From NCBI RefSeq assembly GCF_037975245.1, contig NC_092579.1, positions 10,212,678 through 10,276,677 on the forward strand: 64,000 nucleotides of DNA, in the 5' to 3' direction. Shown here in pieces: positions 12,557 to 25,500 of the stretch; position 1 is the stretch's first letter, and each line of letters opens with the position of its first letter. Under the pieces are notes generated by a model, which did no database searches, was not told where the DNA came from, and worked only from the letters and a program-made list of their open reading frames with translations. Made by a program: the position numbers and the translations under genes. The stretch comes from Apostichopus japonicus (taxonomy: Eukaryota > Echinodermata > Holothuroidea > Aspidochirotida > Stichopodidae).

Positions 12557-14777
12557 TAATGCATGAAGTAGTTGGTTATATGCATGTGTAACCGAGACCC
12601 ATCCCCACCCCTACACAAAAAGTGTCCCACCGTCATCACTTACAATGCGCAGTGCACCACGCACTACAAATTCTATGATACAGATTATGTTCAGCCTAGG
12701 ATATTTAAGTACATCACTATTTGTGATTAAGATGTTTTTTTAAATTTCAACTACGCATGCGGCATGTGAAATACATTAGACTTAAACCAGTCAATTGCAG
12801 CCCAAGTTTAAAAGCGAAAAACCCTCTTTTATTTGTAACGGTTTTAATGCGGCATGGTACGTACAAAATTTGAAATCATCTGTATGTTGCGAACATTTCC
12901 AAATCGAACTTAAAGTGACAATGTTTAATATAATGTAATAGTTTTAGTCGATCATATCTATATTGCAGGCTATGGTTGAAATAAAATATTACATCGCTGG
13001 TTTATTGACATACATATTGAACTATACACTTTGAGAATAGTCAGTCACTCATGAAACAGCCACGGGCACGATAAACCAATCAACTCGACCCAGGCTCTGA
13101 ACCCCAGTCCCATAGTTTAATTGAGTCTAACTATGTGATCACGACGGTGTTACGTCACTAGTCAGTATCACGAGTCCATTCGAAAGTGAATAGATACTGC
13201 ACGTGATCTTGGTTAACGGTTGTTGAGTGATCTACGCTGTGCACAGTGTATATGTAAATCACTTACCCACGATCTTAGCCAGGTCGAGAAGTGATCAAGT
13301 ACAAGTCTATGGAAAGCTACGACTGACGTGTGGCGGTATGCCTATGTAGAACAAATGTAAGAACTTCATCTATATAGCGAAGTATAGCACCTATTTCCGG
13401 AACAATTCTAGAAAGCGAGGGCGTACTTCGTATTTACACACTTCTAATAAGAGACACTAGCAATATCGCAACAGCTTTCATGATGCAGACAGACTTCCTG
13501 CCTGCTGTGTTGCGGTCACAATTAGGTGTGAAGTAAGTCGCCAAGGAAAAATGGAAAAGATAGGTGCATACTGGGACAAGGGATGAGGGAAGAGTTGGGG
13601 GAATTGTTCACTTTTAATCACCCCTGTGATTCGTTCACATTTGACCCGAAAGTAAACATATATACCATTCTTGCTTCTTCGTAAACGTAAGAATGGTTGA
13701 AAGATATGTATTTGAAGGTATCTCGTCATAAGTCTTCTCACAGAGGGTGTAGGGGTGGGTGTGTGGGGGAGGGGGAACCAGAGTAGCAAATCTTACCAAA
13801 GATTACCTGTGCTTTAAATTGACCCATGAGGAATATAATCTTGGGCAGACGAACGGGCAAATTCTCCCCTCCCTTCTCTCCCCTCTAGTTATTTCTAGAA
13901 AACACAATTTGATGAAGCGGCAAATATCATCTGTTGCGCATGCGTGATTGAATGAGTCAATTACACTTCAGTTCTGCCACTAAATTTAGGTTGATAAATG
14001 GGAGATTATTAACTCATTGTGTATTTGATATAGCAGTTGCTTCGAGAGCTTGAAGATTTAACAAAAAAAGAAGGATTCGTTGATCCTTATATGTTTACAT
14101 TAGGTTTATGAAAATTGTTTACAAACGGTATTGAGGTTTGGAAAGAGATTACTAACCGTGTTTGATAAGCGACCAAAATTGGGGTAAAAAAACACCAGGG
14201 TTAACTTAAGTTCCCGCTGCAAGAAAGTACAATAGACAGTACATTCATGGCCTGTATAACTAACACCGAGAGTAAAGGAGGAGTGTGTCGTCGTGCATGC
14301 AGCGCCATTGTAATGGGGGGGGGGGGGGGAGGTGTGAATTAAACACGTTGGGCATGGATCCATGACACGACGGTTCATCAAAGAAACTGAAAAGTGCGCT
14401 GACCAGTAGGGGTTTAGACTGTGGTCAGTTTTAGAGTAAACATACCAAGATGAATTTCTAGATTAGATATGTTATTATTATTATTTTTTGGCTTCGAAGA
14501 TGAATTATTACAATTTGGAAGGTTTTTGATGCATTGTCAGTAAGTGAGAGAGAGAGAGAGAGAGAGCTGAAGAAGCTGAGGACAGTTTCTGCCTGCGGAT
14601 CAACAATACGCGAGGCCGGATGAGCAGACCGATCTCTGCCAGACCCGCGGTCATTATAACCAAAGCATCAGGAAAATGAAAGCTCATTAATGCCATAATT
14701 ATGATACATAGTAACACAAATTATATGAAGCTTGTCACTACCCATATAAGAATGTCAAACCTTCCAGCAAACAACAA
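12557..14777. other. Intergenic DNA, no gene recognised
   Basis: AT-rich with poly-G at 14316-14329 and a short GA dinucleotide repeat at about 14548-14567. No exon or RNA gene is recognised on either strand. Confidence 0.45.
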
Positions 14778-14936
<159 letters not shown>

Positions 14937-15382
14937 AAGACTTGTCTCTTTACAGGATCTAAAGCAATATAGATAAGTTAAGTCTTAAAGGTGCAGGGTC
15001 TGTCGCCCCAAACAGTCCTGAAAAGGGAGAGAGAGAAAGGTGAATAATTGATAAGCAAAAATCATATCGTATTGCATTTCAGACATTCTCTCCATTATTT
15101 TGAGAAAAGGTAAAAGTTGAATGAACTACACTGTACATACTGAATGAGGGATTTCATATTGGGAATACAGAGGACCAAAATGTTCGGTTTAAAGGTTCCA
15201 TTGAAAGTATAGTTATTCAACGTCTTTCTAGTACTAGAACTGTGGATTACTTGCGATGAGTATTGGGTCTGATCTCGGAACAAGACAATGTCCAAGACAC
15301 TATACAATCCGGCACAATTATGCTGTTAACATAATGTACACTATAAAATTTGAAAATGTATGTATTGTATATGTATTTCAGA

Positions 15383-15603
15383 TCCTCCTGCAAGCAGGAA
15401 GTCGCGAAGAAGCCTCATTGGCTTATCAAAGCCGCACGCCGACCGAGGTCAGTCCCTTAGATTCATATTTAACGTCCATGATTATGAATTGTCAATTTTC
15501 AACAATTCTGTAATTGGACGACATACATTAATCTTGGAGTGACTCGAACTGGAGACCTTATGATTGGAAGACACCGGCGTTAACCACTGAGCTAATAGGC
15601 CTA
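15383..15603 (-). mobile_element. tRNA-derived SINE, family B, copy 1
   Basis: Read on the minus strand from 15603, the head carries an A-box-like TAGCTCAGTGGTTAACGC and a B-box GTTCGAGTC, i.e. a decayed tRNA. The body ends in a block whose plus-strand form starts CCTCCTGCAAGCAGGAA. A second copy with the same head and tail lies at 43712-43883 in the same orientation. This copy contains about 50 internal bases that the other lacks. Two dispersed copies plus the internal Pol III promoter support a SINE. I cannot name the family. Confidence 0.8.
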
Positions 15604-18600
15604 CTCCTATAAAATAAAAATAATGTAATATTAGTAATAACAATAACATATCTCGGATCCAAAGTCAGAGAGAATGGAGAGCCGAGGAGGATACTTTATC
15701 TAAGATGGCTACATGGAAGTAAATCCAAGGGTAACCGAGAAGAGGAGAAATGTTATTCCGATGGCCCACGGTGACCGGATTCCATCGTTAATCATAATGT
15801 AATCATAGCCACTTTTCATATGTAAACTTTGCATTAAGTATTAAGGTAATGAAAAAGATAAAGAAATGAAAAGTGAACAAAAACACGCTATAACAATTAC
15901 AAATGAAATATTGCGAACAACTTGTTAAATCAAAGTCTATTGAAGTTACAGTTATATGTTTGTCTCAAGTGTTACTGTCTTGCTTCCTATGGTATAACTG
16001 CTTATCTAGTTGCGTTTGTTGGGGATGGGGGGGGGGGGAGGGGTGAGGAGGTGGATGAGGGAAAGTGAAGGATCCTCGCCTTCCGCCTACCAATATCCAC
16101 ACACACGCACGCATTTACACATACACACACACACACATCCAAGGTGTCCGTAAAACTTGACAACTGCAATGTCCTCATTTTTCCCGCAGGAGCTCAAAGA
16201 CATCTACAAAATGTAAAAGAATTTGTTCTCCTATTTCTTTGATTACAAATATCCTGACATAAGCTGCCGACAAGACATAATAACCATAGGTTTTGTTCTA
16301 TTTTCTCTTTTCCTTCTCGTACGTGTTGACAAAAAATTCGACCGACTTTTCTTCAAAGGATCGGTAATATATTACCCACCCACCCAAAACTAAAATGTCT
16401 ATTTCTGATGTTTAGACTTTTAGCGGCAGCTGTTATACCCCAGTTGTGGGCATTGATCAAATAATCAAATTCATCCCTTGGTTAGTTTTATTTCCATCCT
16501 TCCTCTCAATTCTTAAATACAACCGGACATTTTAACTTCATCAGCTATATTTCATTCTGAAAAGTAGGCTAGAAGACCGTTCTCTTAAAATATAATTAAA
16601 AAAAAAACAACATTTAACAGACAATAGGACTATTTAGCGGTATTTTTTTGCTGGGTATTTCTTAAAGTTAAAGAAAAGGGGTTTTATTTATTGTCTCGTG
16701 CAAGTCTTGTCAGTTATACTAGGACTACACTAGAAACTTATCGCTCGTCAACACATCAACGCCGTATTTCATTTACAAACCCACAAGAATGTGGAAATCC
16801 TTAGCTTTGAAGTAAGAATTTATACTCGAGGTCCTGTCCTATTTAAGAAACAGACGAATAGTTACAATGAAAAGAAGAAGCTATGAAAATTAACATATCT
16901 GTATATCAAATGACAATTTTCTTTATGATGGTCAGTTATTTATTAAACGGATGTTCCGATGATCCGAAGTTCATTGAACACCGAAATTGCTGATAGTTAT
17001 CCTCATTGTTATGGTCAAAACCACATTCTTATAGCAGCTTGTATCGTTGAGATATACTTGGTTTTAAAGTTAGATGACATCTTATTTATAAAACAATTTG
17101 GTATCAAAAAAAGTATGTGACGTCACTATGCATGGCAACTGAGCGTCCCCCCCCCCTCCATAATGTACAAGTAAGTCCATGATTTTATAAATGTGGGGTG
17201 TGGCCCTGGGGGCTTATGAGGCTAACTTTGGAGGTCTTTAGATGTCTCCACCCCCTACCCTCCCCATTACCAAAAAAAAATGGACGTGGAGTTGGGCATT
17301 TGCGCCCTCTTACAAGCAGGCTGCATATGGACGCAATTCAAAGTGAAGAGAATATTGAAACTTTATTCCAAATGTATAACAAGTCAACGATGACTTTATT
17401 AAAAGGACAGCAAAGTGTTTGAGAATCATATGTGTCTTGATGATATCACAGACCAACCACCGTGATTCACTTCCTGGAGTAAGGAAGGCTTTATCCGGTA
17501 AGCGTATTTTGTTTCCCCAGGACGAACGTGGGCATCGGCCAATCAAATCCCTGGATTCCAAACATGTGACGCTTTTTCAAAAAACATGTTCTGAATCTTT
17601 TTTCCTAGTTTTGACTCCAGATTATGAACGACAATCCTTCATCCTAACGGTTGGATTCAAACAATTGTGTCTAGGGTTAGAACTAGGCATTGTGGTTGAT
17701 ATAAAATGCATTTCTATTCCATAGTTTACTCTTCGCCTAAGGCCCGAACAAATACATAATCATGTGTTGTTCATACTCATTAGAAAAGTCTGCTCCCATA
17801 TTTTCTTGGGTGAGAGGGGGAAGGGGGGGGGGTGTAGGGGCCACTGTGACGCAATATTGTGAACAGCTGACACGCATTTTTTGTCTGTTCAAGGAGCCAC
17901 GGCACTTTTGATATATAGTAGCAGCTCCGTGGTCTGACGATACAGCAAATATTTCTTCAAAAGGAGTTTATGATGGATTCAGGTGCGTGGAGAGGAAACA
18001 AATTGTCTCGCATCGGTGATGAAATATCTAGCCCTAAGGGTCTCCAAATCGTAAATTGAACTTCTCATAAAAATCAAAGCAGGTTAATTCGGTGGGATTG
18101 AAATATGACGAAAGTGTTAAAAAATAATCAATATTCTTTTTCTCACAAACACATTGTCTCATAAATTCGCTCTGTTATGAATGACATTTATGGGGTTTTA
18201 CAACCTTAACCTCGTTTTTATAAGATTGTCGCCTTTAGCCTGCAATGTAATACCTCGCAAAAGGTGTAAGTGATTGGCTTTTATACGGCTCGTCAGGTTC
18301 AAAATGTCTATCATAATATAAAGTATGTCGTGAGCTATACCAGTAAAGATTGAGCTGCTATGGTGAGGACCAGCTGTGGTTGCGCCACTCTGTCACCCTG
18401 GCGTCGGGCCAGGTGGAGCGCTCTAACTCCCTAGAGATGTATATACCCAGAAATAATACCGAAACGTTTTCAATTAATTAAAATGTTCCATATGTACGTA
18501 CACTTTAATGCAATGTGTTTTCGTATACATAAACCGATCTATAGTGTACGACGTAGGAACTTCTTGGGTATAATATGCTCCCTGGATAAGCTCAATGAAT

Positions 18601-21600
18601 CAAAGGGTGGGCTGGAGGGAGGGGTGGGGGGGGGGGAGTAACAAATGACGAAATAGTTTATCTTTGATAATGATTTTGCGATTCTAACTGAAAGAATTCT
18701 GTTGACTAATCTTCGCCTATAGACTTAGATGTCTTACTGCGCATGTTGGTGTAGGCTTATCTTGGTTAGCTTTGACAAGGGCAAGTTTGGGTGGTGCTAT
18801 CTAGCTGAATACAGTTTCAATGGTGTGCTGGGGGTAAGTATATATTGTTAAAGTTGCAAACTAATCCAACCGCTGTTAAGATATTCACATTAATATTTAG
18901 AGCAAAACTGATAATGCAAGACGTTTATACAGACAAAGATTGTTTACGGAGCACTAAAATGTTTGATTTATAGCCTAGATTTTAAAGAGACAATCTCGCA
19001 GTGAGATCTTGGGTCTATACCTATGCTCACGAGAAATCGGGCGAGGGTTGAGCTTGGGTGTTGCCGGTAAAGGGAACTTTCAATAACATCCCGTGCTCAA
19101 TTACACAATACTTAATTGATATAAAACCTTCTCGCAATTAATTAAACAGATTAAAAAGTAAGTTTGGTGACTGACATTAATTTTAATTGAAAAAAGACGG
19201 CTGGCGTACATTGTTACAGGCGCCGGACCAACAAGACGATAGAGTTTGTCGGTTGACTATGAAAGCCAAACTCTATATAACATTTGAATGTTGTTTCGTC
19301 AAGGCTCGGCCAGTCTTAACAGCATTCATCAAACTTTAGACCAGGTTTAAATTACTCCAGATTATATATTATTTAAACATTTTCCAGCAAATGTATGTCA
19401 AAGATAGATAGCTAGCATGCATACGTCAATTGACGAGGATTGCGTGTTAGTGAGTAGAGTGATTATCTCTGGAACCTATGGAAACTTTGTGCACCAAATC
19501 ACATTTTTTTTTAACAGTTAACTTTTCAAGAGACGAGATAGATTCATTGACTTCCCCCACCCTTCTCTCGGTTCCACCCCCCCATCCCTCGCCTCATCCT
19601 CTCTTGTTAGATTGGAATTTAAGGCCCGCATTGAATACAACCGGCATCTGTCTTTGTAACATCAATAATATAGATTATGTACATATTTCTCTTTCCTTCC
19701 CCTCATCTAACTTGTTCGCCCTTACCCTTACCCCGCACCCCTTCCTTCGTAAAATAAAATAGAGAAATGTTACGCCGACACAAAAGCCTAACTTACGTTA
19801 GCAGTCAATGTTTTTAACAATTAATTTGAGAATTCGTTTTCGATGGTAGAAGATGATTTGGTCGTTACAGAGTAGTTACATTTTCAATTTTTTAAAAAGA
19901 GAAAATCTGAAAGCCCCCCAAGAACTAGCCCACTTTAAACTTATATCATTCAGCACTCCCAAAAGTGTGACCTTAATTTAAGCAACTGGTTTCGCCTATT
20001 ATAATCTAAAACGCGTGATTTTTAACAAATCTGAAGTGACCACAGGAGTTTGTATTTGATGAAATTCACACGTTCAAGAATATTTATCAATCGGGAAGAA
20101 ATTGTATCCTTACAATTATTTCAACAATCTCATAAATTATTCACGAATACCTTCGATAGTAACTGTCTAAACTCAGTAACTCAAAAACTTAAACGGCACA
20201 CAGCGGGTTAAATGATGAGACGTTTATAGCTAAAATAGTAATTCTCGACTTCATTTTGGTCAATAATTGAACTCCTTCCGTCAACCATTCTTTACTTTCT
20301 GCCGTGACCTTTCATTCTTCGTGTCACTGTTTCTATACGATAGAGGGTAAGTTTATTATAATCAAGTCTTGTAGACCAGATCCAGAATTATTTACGATTT
20401 TGTTTGAATCACAAACAACTTCCCAACTGAAAGCTCTGTTATGCGGAGATTTCGCTGTGGCGTGACGAACGCGTCGGTTGTGGAGACAACCAAACCATCT
20501 GACGCATAGATTTCCCACCTTTATCCAATCAGCTTTAAAATTGGTCGTCTTTAATATCGTTCATTTATTACACCAAAAAGTTGATGTCATATATTTTTTT
20601 GCTCTTTTGTTTTCCATTTGTGTGTACCGAAAGGTTAGAGCGCCACCAGTCCGTTAAACCACCGTTGGCTGCACGCTGTATAGACAAAAGCACCTTTGAA
20701 TTAAATGCCTGTAGTTTCATGGTCTGGTATGTTACCAACATATTCATGACAGTATTTAGTACAATAACGACTTCCGCGCGAGTCTTTCTTGCAAAGTCGG
20801 ATACTTCTTAGGGGTGTCACTCTCCCGTGCATCGAATGGAGAAGGGATGGGGATTGGGGGTGATGACATTTTCACTGAAATCTATGAGTGCCCCGACAGA
20901 CCGAGCGAACCTACTACTAACAGTGGGAAGGATCAACTGGGAGAGTATTCCGAACGATGGCATCATTTCGTCGATAAACTTGATTTTCCCGGAAACCACA
21001 GCACTGACCAGTCCTGGCTCCCTCAGTAGGCTATTTTCTAAAACTACTCGGAATCAGTAATTTCCAGACAATTTATCATGTTAAGCTCTTACTTTTGGGG
21101 AGGGAAGAGTAGGTTAAACCCTACGCATTGAATTTCTTTTGTAAGAAATGTTTTAATGCTATGAACTACTATATTCAACTGCAGTGGTTTCAACAAAGCC
21201 CTTGGTTTCGCTGATCTTAGCCTGTTCACAAGATCAATAAAACTCATCTTTGAGATATCAAAGCAATTTTTCAAATTCTTTGGTGGAAACACAACTTAGA
21301 ATATTCGGGGGGGGGGAGGGATAGTCAAAGATAATAGCATAAAAAGAAAGCTTTTCTGTATTTGTCATTTTAGCAGTCTTTTATTATCATGGAGGGGCAC
21401 ATTGAGTTGTAAGAGGTGGGTGGGAGGAGGGAGTGGTTTTTGACACCCGATGCCCTCAATGCCTTACTGGTCATGTTCACCATTCCATAAAGAATAAACA
21501 AAGCTTGTCCTAATGATATCACTAAAAAAAATTCTCCAAAGACAGACTTCTCCGAGTAATTTTATAAAGCAAATTGGGTCATGAACTTACTCTGTATGAA

Positions 21601-22399
21601 TATTCTTAAATTCTAATTGGTTCAATAGAAGTGGACAGCGGGGGGGGGAGGGGGTGGGGGGGGGGAGCAATTGACTTTGACCTGTTACACAAACAGATAA
21701 AAAGCAAAATATCTTACTTTAACAACTGTAATATATTTTTCTACAGAAAAGTAAAGAAAGTCATTAGATCAACACATATCCTAACGTTGTGCCTTTTGTT
21801 TCTCTGCAATTATTTTTTACTTGTCAACTATTTTCCACACAACCAAGATCCCAACACGAACATCCATTTCTACTTATGTCAAAGCAGTTGGAAACAGTTG
21901 TAATGTCATGTATGCCTCTATGGATGCACAGATGTAATGTTAACGTCTGACTGAGGGTTACATTGGCATCTGGGTCACCAATTGTTTGGATTTTGAAATT
22001 TCTCGACATTTTTGCATTTGTTTCACCAATTTTACCCAAATCTACCGAGGGTTACTCAAATTAAAATCGCGACCGTCCAAACCAAGACGTCCGACCCGTG
22101 AAATATATTCACCGAGAGGACGTTAACTTTTGAAAATTGATTCCCCACTATGTTGACACTACTTTAATCAGCAACTTGTAACTATTCCAATTTTACTCTT
22201 CCTGTTTCTCTTAAATCATTTGAAATACAGTATTAATCAGTTTATAGTATTTTATCATATTTTATCGTGTTTATCGTATTTTAGTATTCCATATCACAGG
22301 AAAATGTCTCTCCTCTCATTCTTTCGCTTTCTATCTCTTTCACTGTGTCTAATGTCAGTGTTCTCAAAAATTTAAACGTTGTCTTTTCCCGAATGAATA
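15604..22399. other. Long gene-poor interval between SINE B and the TADA3 3' end
   Basis: No gene recognised. It contains a CA repeat near 16095-16138, poly-G tracts near 16028, 17825, 18626, 21306 and 21641, a GC-rich patch at about 18358-18432 in otherwise AT-rich DNA, and an exon-like stretch at about 18769-18834 ending at a GTAAGT donor. The last few hundred bases should include the TADA3 3' UTR. Confidence 0.45.
22163..22168 (-). terminator. Possible TADA3 polyadenylation signal (ATTAAA)
   Basis: The minus strand reads ATTAAA about 235 bases past the TADA3 stop codon. It is the nearest common variant signal I see; no AATAAA lies closer. The motif is short and the region AT-rich, so this is only a candidate. 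Confidence 0.25.
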
Positions 22400-22531
22400 T
22401 TATAATTCGTCGAGTTGTTGTAAGAGAACTTCTCTGTCCTTCAAAGCCTTCTGAGCTTGTTCTCTTTCTTTCTTGGTCGGAGATCGTTTCTTCTGTTTGG
22501 CAGCCATGATGCGTCTGAATGCTTCCATCGT
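22400..22531 (-). CDS. TADA3: TADA3 exon 9 (last), residues 389-431
   Basis: The acceptor is TTGAACAG. The exon encodes TMEAFRRIMAAKQKKRSPTK and ends QLDEL at a TAA stop (22400-22402). It corresponds to the human C-terminal segment containing DAFRKIMAARQKKRTPTKKE. The first residue, Thr, replaces the usual Val because of the phase-0 junction. Confidence 0.93.
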   Translation of the reverse strand, partial: TMEAFRRIMAAKQKKRSPTKKEREQAQKALKDREVLLQQLDEL

Positions 22532-25500
22532 CTGTTCAATAAAAGAATAAAAAAAGATCCATTAAGGCAGGGTTTCCCTAACTTCATCCCCCCACGAACC
22601 CCCTGTGGATGTCAGAGTTGTCCACGAACCCCAAACTTTTGGAGACACAATCTGAGTCATTATTATACTATAATACGCATAACAGTGCTTCGTAAAAGAT
22701 CAAGTTCAAGTTCAGCTCTTTTATCTTCACAACGTCCTGTCATGCGTACACCAACTTAACCAAAGTCCTGCGGCCTGTGTCTGTTTCATAATTCATTTAT
22801 CACATGCACGGTACGGTATAGCTATGGCAACGTATGCGTATGGAACGCGTAAAGAGATTGTCGATAGGTACGACTTTTGTACATTACTAAATTATATGAT
22901 ATATCAGGTTTTAGTTCAACAAAAAGTTCTCTAGTTTTGACTTTCAGAAAGGTCTCACGACCCCCTGGGATGGACTCACACACCCCCTGGGGGTTCATGC
23001 ACCCCAATTAGGGAACCCCTACATTTTAAGGCCTTGCATTCTATAACTAAGGGAAACTTTCAGAGACTGATTACTATGCAGCTTCAAGAATTAAACTTTG
23101 AAGCATACACTAAATAGACATATAACCAATCAAACAAATAAAGAACAGATTCATGGGTTCCAACACTCCTTGGAATCTGGACATAGAAGTGAAGATCATT
23201 TATTAATTATATGCTAGACTTGTAGAGTCACTCCACTTTGATATAATGTAAAACAGCAATTTTGTTTTACAAACTCGATCTTCCAAAAACGTGACGAAAG
23301 AAGGGACATTTTTTTGGAGTTCTTAAATTATGGTAGACTCAAATCATATCAGAAATTCAGTATCATAATTTCAATATATTTAAGTCTGTGGAATAAAAAT
23401 CGACCCACAACTGCAATAAAGTTAATAACTGTCGACAACAACGATAATAATAGAGTATTCTGTATAAACAAAGCAGGTTTTCAATTCTTCTTTTGTGTTA
23501 AGTGTCATCAGAATTACAATCATATCCAAAATGTTATGTATAGTTAACAGCCTTCCTCAGTCAACATGTGGTTAGCTATTACCTTGAGTTTCGTTACCCA
23601 CTAAATGGAACACTATTTCGACCTATCCAAATGTAATACTAATTTAAACAAGATTCCCCTCCGAGATAACAGACCAAAACTTTCTCTTTTGTCATCTCCC
23701 AAATCGAAACCTCAAAGCATCCACGTACCTCATTATCTGCTGCTCGAATCTTCTTCTGTATTTCCTGTTTTTTCATCTGTTCTGTTGTCAAGGCGATCAG
23801 TTTTTCCTTCTGTGCTCTGTTGTGAGCGGAAAGGGCTTTCAATTCGGCCTGCCTCTTTTCCAGTTCCAGTAAAACCTCGTCCTCTTCTAAGTCTTCTAAG
23901 AAAGGTTCGTCTGCATCGAGCAGACCTGTTGAAGGAGAGAGTTGGGAGCCAATAATTTTTCTTCTTGTTTGATTCGAGCATTTTGTTAGCATTTTAAAAT
24001 TTACTTCTCAGACTCTGAGAAAATCTCTATGGCTGATCTATAAATGGCCAGAATAATATCAAACCTGTTTGATTGCTTGAAACCCTTATTGTCCCTGTTT
24101 TTCATATGGAACCCAATCAAAGTGATGATTGTTGAGGAAGTCTCATGTTGAGATGAATATTCCTAAAACTTAATGAGGAATGTATGAAATTCTCCCATTC
24201 CTACTCCAAGACTGCTAATTAACACCTTCCCACAACCCATGTGGGGGGGGGGGAATGTGGGTGCCCTTGAAACATTTGTCTGCTCCCCAAACAATTGTCA
24301 GAAAATGTTTCTTTTTAATTTTAAATATGTTCTGCCTGACCCTCCCCCCCCCCCCCTAGAAAAGGTTTGTGTCTCCTCCCCCTAATAAAAGACATCTAGC
24401 TACACCCCTGCTCTCAGGCAAGGTAAAAGCTGTCTCAAAATGTAAACCATAGATTACACACTTATGTATTAACACAATGGTAATTTTAAACAAAATCTCA
24501 GACAGGAGAAATTTTTTAACATAGCAAGTTGTTATATGTTGACATACAAATATCAGACAAGAGTTTTATAATCCTGATCAAGATTACCCTGTTGAATTAG
24601 CTCTTCTCTGATCTTGGCTTCCAGTATTTTCGTCCGTCCGACGTAAAACGATTTATCTCCGTTCCCGAGGGATCCTTCTCCATTGTCGTCCTGTTTGGTG
24701 AAAAGAAGTGAAGATGACAATATTGCTAGAATCTGCCATAATGGTCACAGCATTACACTTTGTATATTATGCACGCGGGAGATTAATTGGGTGTTTTACA
24801 TTTATTTCTGAGGTTTACATCATAGATTTGCATAATTATAACTACTCTAATGTTTGAAATTAATCTTATCATACTCTATTAATCTTATCATAATCTTATA
24901 ATACTGAAGACAACAGGCTATGTACAACCAGCAAGCCAATGGGCTAAAGACACTCCTTGCTACATTGTTTGTGAGAACATTCAACAGTAACACTGCACAC
25001 AAGATTTATTTCTTAAGTGTAGACAATAACTGACTTCAAGTGATCAGCAAGGTTCTTGTTCTTCTGCAGACATTCCAAGCATTACATTCATCCCAGATTT
25101 ACTGCTGCGGTTTATCCATGCTTCACAGAGTTTTGAGACTTGGACCTCTGTTGACCTCCACTAATATCAATTGGGATCCTGCACTTAACATACATGTATT
25201 ACCTTATAATCAAGATGTCCGTTTTGAGTTATAGATATAGATGCCTTTGGCATTTTGACAATGAATCAAAAATAAGTAGCATTTTGATGAATTATTAATA
25301 GATGAAGTTCTCTCCTCCTCCTTCTCCTACCTTAGGTGCCGAGTCCATGATGATATCTTCGATGGGTGTCATGATGTTCTCCTCCACCAAAGCCGAAATC
25401 AGTCTCTGTGTCAGCTGTCCAAACGGACACATGTCATCAGCAGATGTGCTAGAAACAGCAAGACGATAGAAGAGAAGTGGAATTTACCATCATTTCCTGC

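Noticed and set aside
11759-12591. Four very long ORFs (208-264 codons) on both strands
   Set aside because: They are translations of a 5-bp satellite; the peptides are simple cycles of Y-C-I-V-L or Q-Y-N-T.
20581-21060. Overlapping open frames in three frames on both strands
   Set aside because: No recognisable protein, no consistent splice context and no motif; chance openness in a locally GC-richer stretch is sufficient.
22457-22759. 100-codon plus-strand ORF
   Set aside because: Antisense shadow of TADA3 exon 9 running into the hAT-like MITE.
23605-23955. 116-codon plus-strand ORF
   Set aside because: Antisense shadow of TADA3 exon 8.
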